64,000 nucleotides of DNA from Isoetes taiwanensis (taxonomy: Eukaryota > Streptophyta > Lycopodiopsida > Isoetales > Isoetaceae), in NCBI GenBank assembly GCA_021234155.1, contig JAJEKV010000045.1, positions 4,602,855-4,666,854 on the forward strand, given 5' to 3'. The stretch's first letter is position 1, and each line of letters starts with the position of its first letter. Positions 1 through 12,338 of this stretch are shown piece after piece. The position numbers and the translations under genes were made by a program. The notes under the pieces are model-generated. The model was given only the letters and a program-made list of their open reading frames with translations, was not told the origin of the DNA and did no database searches.

Positions 1-2026
1 CTAATGCGGTAAACTGCCCAACGGCAATTTCCCAAAGAATCGCGACATTAAAGAAGTTTCTTCATGAAGATCTTCCATGATGCATAATTGACATGGGTCA
101 AAAGCTCAAATTACGTCAAAGGGTATCGCCAAATATCCATACTTGTAAGATATCTCACAAGAGCTCTCAAAATCTCCTTCTTGCATTACCGATATCGCTC
201 CAAGAAACCAGAGGAGGATCAATCTCCCTTCCAATCGACTCTGTGCTTCTCAAGAAATAATACCCTCCTCGAAGCTGGTAAATTTTGCGTAAGAAACAAC
301 TACAAAATAGATTAGGGGCGGTCAAATTGCTTTTGAAAACCATGCATATTACTAGTCGCCTTGATGACGTGGTCGAGCAAGGGGGAACATTTACTCGGCC
401 AAAGAGAATAACTAAAAGCATAACAAATCATGAAAACATAAAGCGAGGACAAAGATTGTTACAGAGTTGTAATGCATAACTTAATCTTTAGAGCATACTT
501 GCCCTCGATACAAGAAATAGCTCTCACGTTAAAGACATATTGATAGCTGCCTTATCCAAAGAAAGAGGAAACATTTGCTAGGCCAAAGGAAAGGCGAACA
601 ACGAAAGCGGAAAGAGCCCATATCCGATTATGAACAACAAAGTGAAAAAATGGCGTAAAGGTGAGAAAGTTAAGAGAAATAGACCGATTCCTTACAACCT
701 TCACCGGCCCGGGAAAATCACGCCAGGGCGTATTTCAAGTCGCCAGATGCTCTAACAAATGTTTGCAAGTCGCCGATGCTTCAACAAAGGCCGAAATCGA
801 ACTTTAAGCAGCTCACATGTCTAAATCTAAATGATCTGCTCTTGCGATTTGCTCCTGCGATTGGCGTAGGAAGACCCCTGCCATCTTCTTCCTTAAGTAG
901 CCACCGCCATAGCCACGCCAAGGAAGGAATGGGCCGGATGATCCACCACTTACGGTGCACCGGCCGGTTTTTAGCAATCACCAAGATATGCTAGGCATAT
1001 GCCAGCATATACCTGGATATGCCCACATACCCACATAAACGAGGGTTTGCCCCCCTAGGGGCAACCCAAAAAACCACCTTTTTTTTAGGTCAATACATGC
1101 AAATTATGTTCAAACAAACATATCATGATCATTTATGATTGGAAAGATCTTTTCTTTGCGTATCTAAAGAATCCAACGCTATAGCATTCTGATTATTGAG
1201 TCAAAAGTTATGGGGAAAAAAATAAAGTAATGAGGTTGTTGATGTTGCGTTAATTGCAATTTGATAGATGAGAGTCATTTCATCGTTGGAGGACCCTTGT
1301 GAAGATAAACAAAAAGATCTCAAACTGCCATAGGTCATGATGGCCACATGAAAAGCTAAGGAATGAGGCGCATGTTGGGTTATTTCATAATTTGAGGCCT
1401 AATTTCACATGTATATCTAGAGAAGAATTTAAAATATTCTTTGTACATGTACTTCATGATCACTTAAGGTGACAACACAATTAATACCTCTCTAGGACTT
1501 CCAACATAAGTGAATTGCAAATTTTATAAGAGTTCTTAAAAGTGCATGAGTTTTAAGCATTTATTAGAGAAGTATGAGAACTGAATTGAATAGTAATCTT
1601 TAATGTCCACAGAGATCAAAGGTCTACCAATACAATGGATGCAGTAAGCATACTACTAGTTAGAATTAAAATATGCTCGCCCCAAAGGGTTTCGAGGAAA
1701 ATACCTTGATTGTAATGAGCTCACTGAACAATATGCACACATCAAACTGCCTATCTTGGCGCCTTTGTTCAAGAAATATATTTCTCTAACACCTCTAGTA
1801 TATAACCAGTGCAGCTACTTCAAACGTTTGTAGAAGCATATGTAGGAATTGATGTGGGGCCAAGAAAGCCGCATATTTTTCTCTGATACTTGCAAATGAT
1901 GGACAAATCTGTTGTGTATGTTGTTTACCTTCTATAATTCTTACACTTGCATATTTTGCCTGTCTCAAATTTGAGGTGGTGTCTGATGTGCGAATAGCCG
2001 CAATACGAACAACTTTTCATAATCAG
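1..2026. other. No recognisable gene
   Basis: Several ORFs of 60-85 codons occur on both strands, but none has a recognisable domain, signal peptide or good splice context, and they overlap each other in shadow frames. Nothing here matches the repeats elsewhere in the window. I see no supportable gene. Confidence 0.5.
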
Positions 2027-2145
2027 GTGTGCCAATAGATATGCTTGTGGTTGACGAGAGTAGGGCTAATTTGGTCCGCGTATGTCTTGATCTTTTCCAT
2101 GATACTGGCATCCCAGAGCTTGTCCAAGAAAGAAGAGAATATTGA
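2027..2145 (+). CDS. Possible terminal exon of an unidentified host gene
   Basis: An AG acceptor-like site (cataatcag, ending at 2026) is followed by an open frame of about 38 codons that stops at TGA 2143-2145. The peptide includes PIDMLVVDESRANLVRV and CLDLFHDTGIPELVQERREY, which have the composition of a folded protein rather than of random AT-rich sequence. No upstream exon was identified and the family is not recognised. It could be a relic exon or chance. This is inference from peptide quality only. Confidence 0.25.
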
Positions 2146-2206
2146 TGCTTCATGTTAGAGCAAACTATGATATATGCATGATTTAAGTTGTAACTTATAG
2201 ATAAAC

Positions 2207-2794
2207 TTAAATCTGATAAACAAAATAAATTTCTCTTCCTTCAAGGAATGCACAATTCCCAAAAGACTTCTACTAACATTCATACGCCCACCCAACATAA
2301 AACATTATACCACTTTAAACCATGCAATGACATCAACATCTTTATATCGACTCGAGTGATCTAATCATCAAAATCTTAAAAACCCACGTGACTGATCTTT
2401 GACCATATATGATATTATTGCTCATTGAAGATACATATAGTCTTATAATTTAGTTACAAATATAGTCATTTAATATAATGACATAGTACCATATTAAGTA
2501 TACAAACATCATCACTTTATGTATATAAAAGGAGCTTACTAGCACGAAGCGCTTATATTGCAAGATCGAACAAAGACTTATTGCCTTGGCTTGCATTCCA
2601 TAAGGAACCTGTTTGAAGCAATTACATAGGTCACTAATCGCAAATTTCTTTTCCTTCGCACAACAACGATCAAAGGTTGAGCACCATAATAGAACACTTC
2701 CGGGGCATGAATAAAGAATATCCATGCATGTATCCGATTTGACACATGTAAATAAAGCTAGTACGAGTAGGAAGATAAGAACTTTCTTTGCCAT
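2207..2794 (-). CDS. Secreted cysteine-rich protein, nsLTP-like (8-Cys motif), two exons
   Basis: Exon 1 (2540-2794) starts at ATG 2794 and encodes a classic signal peptide (MAKKVLIFLLVLALFTCVKS) and then a cysteine-rich mature part. Its spacing is C-X6-C-X13-CC-X11-CXC-X15-C, with one extra Cys inside the X13 stretch. The C-X6/7-C-X13-CC and CXC pattern is that of non-specific lipid-transfer/hybrid-proline-rich type 8-Cys proteins. A GTAAGC donor lies at 2534-2539. Using it with a TAG acceptor at 2270, exon 2 (2207-2269) adds about 20 residues, including the missing last Cys (GNCAF), before TAA, giving about 105 residues in total. Seen: signal peptide, cysteines, donor. Inferred: the exact exon 2. 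Such proteins carry lipids or act in the cell wall or defence outside the cell; the ligand here is unknown. Without splicing the frame runs on to 2450. Confidence 0.65.
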
Positions 2795-2824
2795 GATTCA
2801 TCTATGATAGAGTGATCCCCCTGC

Positions 2825-2831
2825 TTTATAA
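2825..2831 (-). promoter_or_regulatory. TATA box for the LTP-like gene
   Basis: The minus strand reads TTATAAA about 31-37 bp upstream of ATG 2794. With normal TATA-to-TSS spacing, transcription would start only a few bases before the ATG, so the 5' leader would be very short. No other TATA-like sequence is as well placed. Confidence 0.45.
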
Positions 2832-3320
2832 GAGGAGGTAGATATTAACCATTATTAATAAATTTAATATATTCTCTCGCCTCTTCTTCTTGACTACTGA
2901 ACGTCTAGAATAGTAGTATTTTATGTATATAATCATTAAGCTTCTTGAGTGTACTTACATTGCGTCTATAATCATGGGTGTATCTATAATCTCATATCGT
3001 CTTTTATAAATAGTCCAAACACAAAATTCCAAATAACAATGCATGCTTCGAATAATCAACAATTTAGATCTTGTTTTTGAGATGCTCCTACAACAATTTA
3101 GGTGACAATCCACTACTCGACAATTTCCATGGGAACCTACCTACAAGAAGTTTATGGTGTTTCTTCTTCTTTGACAAAAGGATAATGACAAGGAGAACAA
3201 TATAATTTAAAGTCATGTACATGTATCTTGAAGGTTTTTTAGTTTTACTAGTCAAGAAATGTTAATAAAAGAATTAAATGCTTATTGGGGCGGCCTCTTT
3301 ACCCACTTACATGTTTGAAT

Positions 3321-4106
3321 AAGCATAAAAATGATTGGGGGTTTCAAGGGGGAAAATGAATGCAGTGGGATAGACAATAGTCCTATGCCATTGATGTACA
3401 AAAGGAGTAGGATTACAAAAAAATTGTAGAAAAATGTCTCCCTTCTCAAGCATGTAAAGGTATTAGGGGTATTGGTTAGAGAACTCTTCAAAAAAGTTTT
3501 CTTCTTTTATGGAGGTTCGAGTCTCTGTATTGGTGGAATTAGCAGCCATTGAGGGTATTTGATTATAAATATAGTGCGACCAATCATTTCTAAGTGTATT
3601 CGCACCGGGTGCGCGCTGGCCATATGGGAGCCATAGAATGGGCAAATCCAATGGCCATATGTGGTCTTGGGCGCGATGAGGGCAAATGAGCATAAAAATG
3701 ATTGGGGGTTCCAATGAAGAAAATGAATATGATGGTCCCATGCCATTGATATACAAGAGGAGTAGGATCACAAAAAAAGGGTAGGAAAAGTCTCCTTTCC
3801 TAAGTATTTAAAGGTATTAGGGGTGTTGGTTAGAGGATTCTTCAAAAAGGTTTTGTTCTTCTTTTATGGAGGTTCGAGTCTTTGTATTGACAGAATTAGC
3901 AGCCATTGCAAATCATAGGGTATTTGATTACAAATACAACACGATAATGTATTCGCACCCGGCGCACGCTGACCATATGGGAGTCATATAATGGACAAAT
4001 CCGACGGCCATATGGGGCGCACGCTGACCATATGGGAGTCATAGAATGGGCAAATCCGACGGCCATATGGGGTGTTGGGCACAACGAGTGCGAATAAGAA
4101 TAAAAA
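3321..4106. repeat. Tandem repeat, ~360-bp period, with an internal ~55-bp repeat
   Basis: Two diverged copies (about 3321-3685 and 3686-4106) share landmarks in the same order: aaaaatgattgggggtt, a phrase reading atggaggttcgagtct, and a GC-rich end block with ccatatgggagycata. In the second copy the end block (about 55 bp, with gaccatatgggagtcata and gacggccatatgggg) is itself doubled. The end block is bounded by tattcgcac and its inverse gtgcgaata. The minus-strand ORFs crossing it (up to 102 codons) are by-products of the repeat. Confidence 0.8.
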
Positions 4107-5341
4107 TGACCTGTGGGGTTGAACCTACTATTAACATCTAACATTTGATGGTGTGCAAGACATACTTGAGCATGCAATATTTGAACCGAGGATTTCAGCG
4201 TATGCTCAAATACTATAGGATGTGCAATATGGTTTCGCCACCACTTCTTAGTTTAGAATTCTCAGCAATGAAGTAGTTTCGAAATTCCTTTTTGGTATCC
4301 ACCATTTTGGCCATCTACTCGTTGCCACACAATTTTGTCTCAAATGCACAACATGAAAACCCATCTCACTAGGCTTGGATCAAAGTAAGAGGTTCTTTTT
4401 GAAAATTAGCTTAAGGATCAAGTGTGGCTAGTAAAGTTTGAATGATTGTGAATTGGAGTAACAATCTTAACCGTCGTTCAAGACAATTCATGTACATTGC
4501 ATGCATAGGTTACTTTATGTTCCTTTTAATGAAAAGCTTGGAACATTGATTATCCATTGCCTTGCAACCTCCTAGTGATAGTTGATAAAAGAAATTATCT
4601 AGCACTATTACCAAACTATTTAAATTTGTTGCACCTACATAAATTCAGTTGCCAATTCAAAGACATGATTTATCAAGAACTGTTTACTGGTGGTATTATT
4701 TATATTAATAAATTGTGTTTGATTCACGGTTATTTTTTGGAAGGAAAAGAAAGGGATGCAATTGCAGGTAATCCTTTAGTGTAATTTGGTGGGTCTCAAA
4801 ATAGTTTTAAGTTTCCAATCTAGCACATAAGAAGATGAGATAGGTCAGATGAATGTAATGTTGCATTGCCTCAAAATATTTTATTCTTAATGTAGGTCTG
4901 CTACTCTTCCCATAATTACCAATCTCTTGAGACGTCAATATAATTTCTCATCAACTTAACTCAATTCAATTCACTGGTCTTAGTCCTATTGAATTTTACC
5001 ATCATGTTCTTATTTCCAAAAACAAAATCAAGATATTGACACATTCTATAAGCCATGGAATATTTATGAAACCTCATGGAATTTCTTAGAGTCCTCGAAA
5101 ATCTTCATGAAATCTCATGGAAATTTAAGAAACATTCCATAATCTTTAAGGTTCTTAATAAAACTCATGTAACATTCGGGTGCCCTACGGCAATCTGGAA
5201 TACCCCTGGTGGATGTCCAGGAATCTTACTCATTTTAACACTAGTCTTTACCACGTTGCGACCACTTTAATAATTTCGAAGTCTAAAAAATTTTTAAGCA
5301 ATGTAAGAAAATTTTGGAGAATGTTGAACAACATGAGACAA
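4107..5341. other. AT-rich DNA without a recognisable gene
   Basis: Only short shadow ORFs are present. From about 5040 the sequence becomes a loose purine-rich quasi-repeat with many variants of atggaat and atgaatct at irregular spacing, which continues to about 5460. No domain or element ends were recognised. Confidence 0.5.
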
Positions 5342-5687
5342 TCTAAGGGAATCCTCATGAATCTTGCCATGGAATTTTATGAATCTATATGAGACTTTAT
5401 AGAATGTTAGAGAATCTTTTGCAATATATAAAAAATATAAGAGAATCTAGACGAATATAGATGGAATCTAGGAGGAAATTGATACAATCTTCTATTGCTG
5501 CCAGATTTTTTTACCGCATGGCTTTGCTAACAGGAAAATATACTCGTTGTAGAAGATAATGCTTGTTACACTAGGAATAAAACCGGTTCATCTTTGGCTT
5601 CTCAGATGCTACACAATTGGAAGACAAATTTGTCACACATTTTCCCGTATGTGTAGACCCTAAATAAAAAAGGACTTGTGTGTAGGT

Positions 5688-5742
5688 AGGCAAGCAGGTA
5701 GGTAAGTAGGTAGGTAGGTAGGTAGATGGGTAGATAGGTAGA
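5688..5742 (+). repeat. TAGG tetranucleotide microsatellite
   Basis: Imperfect (TAGG)n with interruptions (ggcaagcaggtagg, gatgggtagataggtag). The same tract occurs in arm 2 at about 45582-45640. Confidence 0.85.
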
Positions 5743-5962
5743 ATACAATCTTACTTCTTAAATTGGGATATTTTGATTTGGCCAAAAACTTTTTTGTTTT
5801 GTTCTTTTTGAAAGGTCAATTTTCGTAAGGTTTCAAACGTTAAGACAGCTAGCAAAAGATTCTGACTATACAAAAATCGAAGATATATTTTTGGGGGTTT
5901 AATTTTTCCCTCTCCATCTTGGCTTGCATCTTCTTATCTAAATGCACCTGCTATGTTTGCTA

Positions 5963-6072
5963 GAAGAAGAAGAAGAAGAAGAAGAAGAAGAAGAAGAAGA
6001 AGAAGAAGAAGAAGAAGAAGAAGAAGAAGAAGAAGAAGAAGAAGAAGAAGAAGAAGAAGAAGAAGAAGAAGA
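5963..6072 (+). repeat. (GAA)n microsatellite, ~36 repeats
   Basis: A pure GAA tract is followed by gagaatattctcttt. The homologous tract in arm 2 (45859-46085) is about twice as long. Long GAA/TTC tracts can form triplex DNA and are length-unstable; lysine/glutamate/arginine-rich ORFs across them are artefacts. Confidence 0.95.
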
Positions 6073-9000
6073 GAATATTCTCTTTGGATCTTTAAATGAT
6101 GGAAAGCTATAATGGCACTACAAATTCGAAGAAGAAAATATTTCTAAAATAGTATTTGAAATGCTTGCTCTTCTTTGCAGGGTTTCATATCCATTAAAAA
6201 GTGGGTTTCATATCCAGAAGAAGATATTTTTTCCAGAAATATTCTTCTATAGAGCATGTTTTTCTCTCAAACAAGCTATAATGGTTTGATGCATTTTTAT
6301 GCAAATGCTTGGGGACTAGTATATGCTTACACCAGTGTGGCATTTTGAATTTTGTGTGGATCTTAAAAGCTTATTCTTGTGGGCATGTTTGCTCTTCCAC
6401 TTGAGCTATGGGACATGTTCTATGGTGGTTGTTAAAATATGGAAGAAGTAGAAGAAGATGATTGAAAGCTTGGAAAGCTTGATAAATTGAAAGGTTTGAA
6501 AATATGGTGGCATTGAAATCAAAAGGCAAACAAGTTACATGATAGTTAAATATAATATGAGGTTTAATGGCTTGAATATGTGACATTATATTCCAATGGT
6601 GGCACATAAATAATGTTGGGCTTGATTCCATAGATGTCCAGATCTTTACTATATTTGAAATTCTTATGATTAAGTTGTGGACCCCATGAAAAATGGGGTT
6701 ACGATGGTAGTTTCTTTCAATAAGTTGTTTGCAAAAGGCCAAGCTTTGGCAAGCGGCAAAAGTCGTAACATATTTTACGCACTTGGACAAACTTTGCTTA
6801 ATGGTTTTATTGTATAAGGTGGGACCTTTATTTTGTTGTCATACCTTATCTAAAATTGCCAATCGAAATACTTTTGATGGCATGTGACGAGATATTATAA
6901 TATTTTATTTAGGGCATGACACAGAATGGCACGGCTAGGGTTTGATGTCTTCTTTGCATTCCACAAAAGTAGCCGCTTATTGCTTTTAGCCGCTTGTGAT
7001 GCCAATACAAGTCTTTGTTCTTATATGAAATTGCTGACACGAATTTGGGATGGTCTGAACTAGCGGCTCCGGCCTTTTGACAAGATACAGGTGCAAATAT
7101 CTTAAGCGCATGGGCGCTTCTTTGGCAAAGATGTGCTCTCTTAGGATGCTTGTACTGAAATGCCTTGACATAGCAGAGCATGGTAGGCATAGCAAATGCC
7201 ATCTTTACAAGCTGAGCACGTGATTCGTGGAGAACTCAAGGATCATGGAGCCAATGATAATCCGAATTGCTTATTCAGGTTTGAATAGAGTTGTATTTGA
7301 TGATCTTGTTTCTAGATAAATGATAGAGATATGTGCATGGAAAAATACAGAATGCCCGATGTACTTAAGAAGTAAGATGATTTCGTTGATCAAAGTATAT
7401 TTGCCGGTCGCTACGCCCCGCTTTAATAAGTTAAGTTGCAGCTATGGCGAGTTCACCGCTTGCTTACAATAAAGGGATGCTATGTAGTTAAAGATGGACC
7501 ACTTAACCCCGCAGATATGTAAAGGTTAATAGGCTTAATATTATTCTGATAGGTTTCACAATAAGTTTGAGACTATAATGCTACGGATAAAAATTGCATG
7601 CTTTATAATCAAGTTCATTTCTTTATATAGTATGTGTTGTATGTGCTAATGTTTGCATGTTGTTTTCTTTTATACTATTTGTTATCATGATGATATGATA
7701 TCCGAAGTTTGGTTGTCTGATTGGTAAAGGCGAAAGATAACGGGATGTCTATCTTGGGCCTTTAAAATATCATGTGACAAGCCCAAAACCTATCTATTTC
7801 ATCCATGGGTTATAAGTCACAACACGGGTTTATGAGCTGAAATATTAACCTCATCATCATACATATATGGCCTCTTGGTCCGAAAACTCTAGATCTATTC
7901 TAGAAGCATCTATTAACCAAAATAATAGGTGAAGGGCGAGAGCAGTTTGTTCTATTGCTTACCCGACGCCCCTTGTGTAGTTACCACTATTATGCTAACT
8001 TATGCATTGTTTGGGTGCAGGTAACTGAGGAACAATCTCTCCTGTTACTATTACCGGTTCTTGATTTTGGTACAATCGAGGGACCAGATAAAAATATTGG
8101 ACCACTCAATGTATTGTACACACTTTTGGTGAGATCCTCCCTTTGTTGCTTGATTAAATAAAAGGATACATCCCGAAGATTGAGTGATCTACAATGACAC
8201 TCTCTAGAGTTGAGCATGAACTTGATATGCTCGTAGAGATCTATGAACTCACCGTGGATCCCATCAGTAATGACAAGATTTATGATTGTTGTTCATTCTC
8301 ATGGTATGATGGCTGATGGAAAATTTTATTCTATTACATATCTACATACATTAAATACAGGTTTAAGTCTATATATATAAAATTATTATTGATAAGGTTA
8401 CTGTAATACATGACGAGAAAATGATTATGATATGTTATTACTTCCATGAATTATATGTTCAAAACAGTGATATATTTGATTTCTGCATCATACAGCATGT
8501 TAAGTGACATCAAAAATTAAAATAATGTACTCTTATACTTTACTTATACTATGAAATCTTGTGAGTGATAATGTAAAGACACATGGGAGTAGGAGTACCT
8601 GATGTGGCCTGGCTTTATAACCCAGGATAGGTATTGGCTTACATGTCCTTACTATGAACAAGGTTGTTTAAATGTTTTTTATACTTTAATCTGACTGTAG
8701 TCTTAGTAAGAACATCATCGAAGAAGAAAATGTGACATCTATTTGTTGGAGGTATCCAACAAACACATCATTTCTGAAACCATGAAATAATGCTAATTTC
8801 CTATTTGGACATGGCATAACTAACTGTTATTATGGTTTATTACAGCTGAAAGATATTCGGCTAATATGCATAGATGACTTGGGATATGGAGCAATGGCAA
8901 AGGCTCCTAATAAGGCTATCTGATCTTTGATATGCCTTATTGACAAGAATGAGATATACGTGGTGATTTGGAAGTTAAATATGAGATATCCAGCAAACAC

Positions 9001-9439
9001 ATATCTTCGGCCAACCAGGTTAGATTGAGTTCTATATGATTCACCAGCTTTTGATATTGAAAGCTCTGGATGTTAAAATTTTGATTTTGGCATTGTCTTA
9101 TTTAATTGGAGTTTGTGGCCCGTAGTGCCATAAGATCTTACAAGTCATGAGCTGGATGTTGGCCATGCCACATGCAAGCATTATGCAAATCTAAGGTGGT
9201 CTGGCCCATTGTGCCATGGCCTTAGTATATGGTCCAAAGTACCTTACACTCTATGTGCCAACACTATCTGATAATGAATAGAATGAATTATATATGTTCT
9301 TCGGTATGCACCTAATGTGCCTTATCCTAGTAATACTCAAATAATAAATTTGACCTGGACCATTGCGCCTTGGCTCTGGATCCTGATCCAAGATACATAA
9401 TATTATTATGCTAAAGTTCATGTATTCATTCTGATTTCT

Positions 9440-9495
9440 TCGGTGTAAGGAAGTAGGACCCCTCTTTTTATGAGGGAGTCCTACTTCCCTTATAA
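9440..9495. repeat. Inverted repeat (hairpin) beside the GAA tract
   Basis: GGAAGTAGGAC and GTCCTACTTCC form an 11-bp perfect inverted repeat, and the flanks (gtaa, cccctc/gagggag, ttat) extend the pairing. The same hairpin lies just before the GAA tract at about 16077 and, with small changes, at about 52685. A further gtcctac follows in each copy. Confidence 0.8.
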
Positions 9496-9532
9496 AAAGA
9501 AGTGTCCTACATCCTGAGGGAGGGATGTGGGA

Positions 9533-9558
9533 GAAGAAGAAGAAGAAGAAGAAGAAGA
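9533..9558 (+). repeat. Short (GAA)n tract between units A and B
   Basis: About eight GAA repeats following gggagggatgtggga. It marks the join between the two 3.49-kb units. Confidence 0.9.
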
Positions 9559-12198
9559 GAATATTCTCTTTGGATCTTTAAATGATGGAAAGCTATAATG
9601 GCACTACAAATTCGAAGAAGAAAATATTTCTAAAATAGTATTTGAAATGCTTGCTCTTCTTTGCAGGGTTTCATATCCATTAAAAAGTGGGTTTCATATC
9701 CAGAAGAAGATATTTTTTCCAGAAATATTCTTCTATAGAGCATGTTTTTCTCTCAAACAAGCTATAATGGTTTGATGCATTTTTATGCAAATGCTTGGGG
9801 ACTAGTATATGCTTACACCAGTGTGGCATTTTGAATTTTGTGTGGATCTTAAAAGCTTATTCTTGTGGGCATGTTTGCTCTTCCACTTGAGCTATGGGAC
9901 ATGTTCTATGGTGGTTGTTAAAATATGGAAGAAGTAGAAGAAGATGATTGAAAGCTTGGAAAGCTTGATAAATTGAAAGGTTTGAAAATATGGTGGCATT
10001 GAAATCAAAAGGCAAACAAGTTACATGATAGTTAAATATAATATGAGGTTTAATGGCTTGAATATGTGACATTATATTCCAATGGTGGCACATAAATAAT
10101 GTTGGGCTTGATTCCATAGATGTCCAGATCTTTACTATATTTGAAATTCTTATGATTAAGTTGTGGACCCCATGAAAAATGGGGTTACGATGGTAGTTTC
10201 TTTCAATAAGTTGTTTGCAAAAGGCCAAGCTTTGGCAAGCGGCAAAAGTCGTAACATATTTTACGCACTTGGACAAACTTTGCTTAATGGTTTTTATTGT
10301 ATAAGGTGGGACCTTTATTTTGTTGTCATACCTTATCTAAAATTGCCAATCGAAATACTTTTGATGGCATGTGACGAGATATTATAATATTTTATTTAGG
10401 GCATGACACAGAATGGCACGGCTAGGGTTTGATGTCTTCTTTGCATTCCACAAAAGTAGCCGCTTATTGCTTTTAGCCGCTTGTGATGCCAATACAAGTC
10501 TTTGTTCTTATATGAAATTGCTGACACGAATTTGGGATGGTCTGAACTAGCGGCTCCGGCCTTTTGACAAGATACAGGTGCAAATATCTTAAGCGCATGG
10601 GCGCTTCTTTGGCAAAGATGTGCTCTCTTAGGATGCTTGTACTGAAATGCCTTGACATAGCAGAGCATGGTAGGCATAGCAAATGCCATCTTTACAAGCT
10701 GAGCACGTGATTCGTGGAGAACTCAAGGATCATGGAGCCAATGATAATCCGAATCGCTTATTCAGGTTTGAATAGAGTTGTATTTGATGATCTTGTTTCG
10801 CCGATAAATGATAGAGATATGTGCATGGAAAAATACAGAATGCCTGATGTACTTAAGAAGTAAGATGATTTCGTTGATCAAAGTATATTTGCTGGCTGCT
10901 ACGTCTGCTTTAATAAGTTAAGTTGCAGCCTATGGCGAGTTCTGAGCGCTGCTTGCTTACAATAAAGGGATGCTATGTAGTTAAAGATGGACCGCCTAAC
11001 CTGCACAGATATGTAAAGGTTAATAGGCTTAATATTATTCTGATAGGTTTCACAATAAGTTTGAGACTATAATGCTACGGATAAAAATTGCATGCTTTAT
11101 ACTGAAGTTCATTTCTTTATATAGTATGTGTTGTATGTGCTAATGCTGCATGTTGTTTTCTTTTATACTACTGTTATCATGATGATATGATATCTGAGTT
11201 GGTTGCTGATTGGTAAGGCAGCATACCGGGATGTCTATGCGGGCCTTTAAAATATCATGTGACAAGCCCAGCCCTATCTATTTCATCCATGGGTTATAAG
11301 TCACAACACGGGTTATGAGCTGAAATATTAACCTGTATCATACATATATGGCCTCTTGGTCTGAAAACTCTAGATCTATTCTAGAAGCATCTATTAACTG
11401 AAAATAATAGGTGAAGGGCGAAGAGCCAGATTGTTCTATTGCTTACCTGACGCCCCTTGTGTAGTTACCACTATTATGCTAACTTATGCATTGTTTGGGT
11501 GCAGGTAACCAGAACAATCTCTCCTGTTACTATTTTCGGTTGCAGTTTTGGTACAATCGAGGGACCAGATAAAATATTGGACCACTCAATGTATTGTACA
11601 CACTTTTGGTGAGATCCTCCCTTTTGTTGCTTGATTAAATAAAAGGATACATCCTGAAGATTGAGTGATCTACAATGACACTCTCTAGAGTTGAGCATGA
11701 ACTTGATATGCTCGTAGAGATCTATGAACTACCGTGGATCCCATCGTAATGACAAGATTTATGATTGTTGTTCATTCTCATGGTATGATGGCTGATGGAA
11801 AATTTTATTCTATTACATATCTACATACATTAAATACAGGTTTAAGTCTATATATATAAAATTATTATTGATAAGGTTACTGTAATACATGACGAGAAAA
11901 TGATTATGATATGTTATTACTTCCATGAATTATATGTTCAAAACAGTGATATATTTGATTTCTGCATCATACAGCATGTTAAGTGACATCAAAAATTAAA
12001 ATAATGTACTCTTATACTTTACTTATACTATGAAATCTTGTGAGTGATAATGTAAAGACACATGGGAGTAGGAGTACCTGATGTGGCCTGGCTTTATAAC
12101 CCAGGATAGGTATTGGCTTACATGTCCTTACTATGAACAAGGTTGTTTAAATGTTTTTTATACTTTAATCTGACTGTAGTCTTAGTAAGAACATCATC
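9559..12198. repeat. Large tandem unit B, 3' truncated at a GAA tract
   Basis: Second copy of the 3.49-kb unit. It matches unit A up to acatcatcgaagaag (8710 and 12190). There A continues with aaatgtgacatctattt, whereas B passes directly into a long GAA tract and the sequence that follows the other GAA tract. About 0.8 kb present in A is therefore missing, consistent with recombination between two GAA tracts. Confidence 0.85.
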
Positions 12199-12338
12199 GA
12201 AGAAGAAGAAGAAGAAGAAGAAGAAGAAGAAGAAGAAGAAGAAGAAGAAGAAGAAGAAGAAGAAGAAGAAGAAGAAGAAGAAGAAGAAGAAGAAGAAGAA
12301 GAAGAAGAAGAAGAAGAAGAAGAAGAAGAAGAAGAAGA
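12199..12338 (+). repeat. (GAA)n microsatellite, ~46 repeats
   Basis: A pure GAA tract between unit B and the next segment, followed by gagaatattctcttgg. The arm-2 equivalent is 48737-48862. Confidence 0.95.

Larger units (their letters stand above)
6073..9558. repeat. Large tandem unit A (3,486-bp period)
   Basis: This unit and unit B start with the same bases after a GAA tract (gagaatattctctttgg at 6071 and about 9557) and are offset by exactly 3,486 bp, as seen in repeated landmarks such as the gggcatgacacagaatggc block. They are near-identical to about 7300. From about 7300 to 8050 unit A differs from B by small changes at CTG/CAG sites. Its 3' 0.8 kb (8734-9532) is absent from B. A minus-strand 139-codon ORF (6371-6790) is repeated in B because the DNA is, and it has no recognisable domain. 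No protein-coding evidence; the element type is unknown. Confidence 0.85.

Noticed and set aside
776-994. Opposed 72- and 67-codon ORFs
   Set aside because: Shadow frames of each other without domain or promoter support.
6371-6790. 139-codon minus-strand ORF repeated at 9857-10276 and, shortened, at 46444-46803
   Set aside because: It is conserved only because the DNA units are near-identical copies. No domain or start context, and it ends differently after a single-base change in arm 2.
6909-7202. 97-codon minus-strand ORF repeated in units A and B
   Set aside because: Same reason: repeated DNA, no recognisable protein, overlapping ORFs in other frames.
6073-12198. Units A and B as the two LTRs of one retrotransposon
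   Set aside because: No primer-binding site, polypurine tract or coding domain was found between them, and the 0.8 kb between the repeats is non-coding and recurs in unit D.
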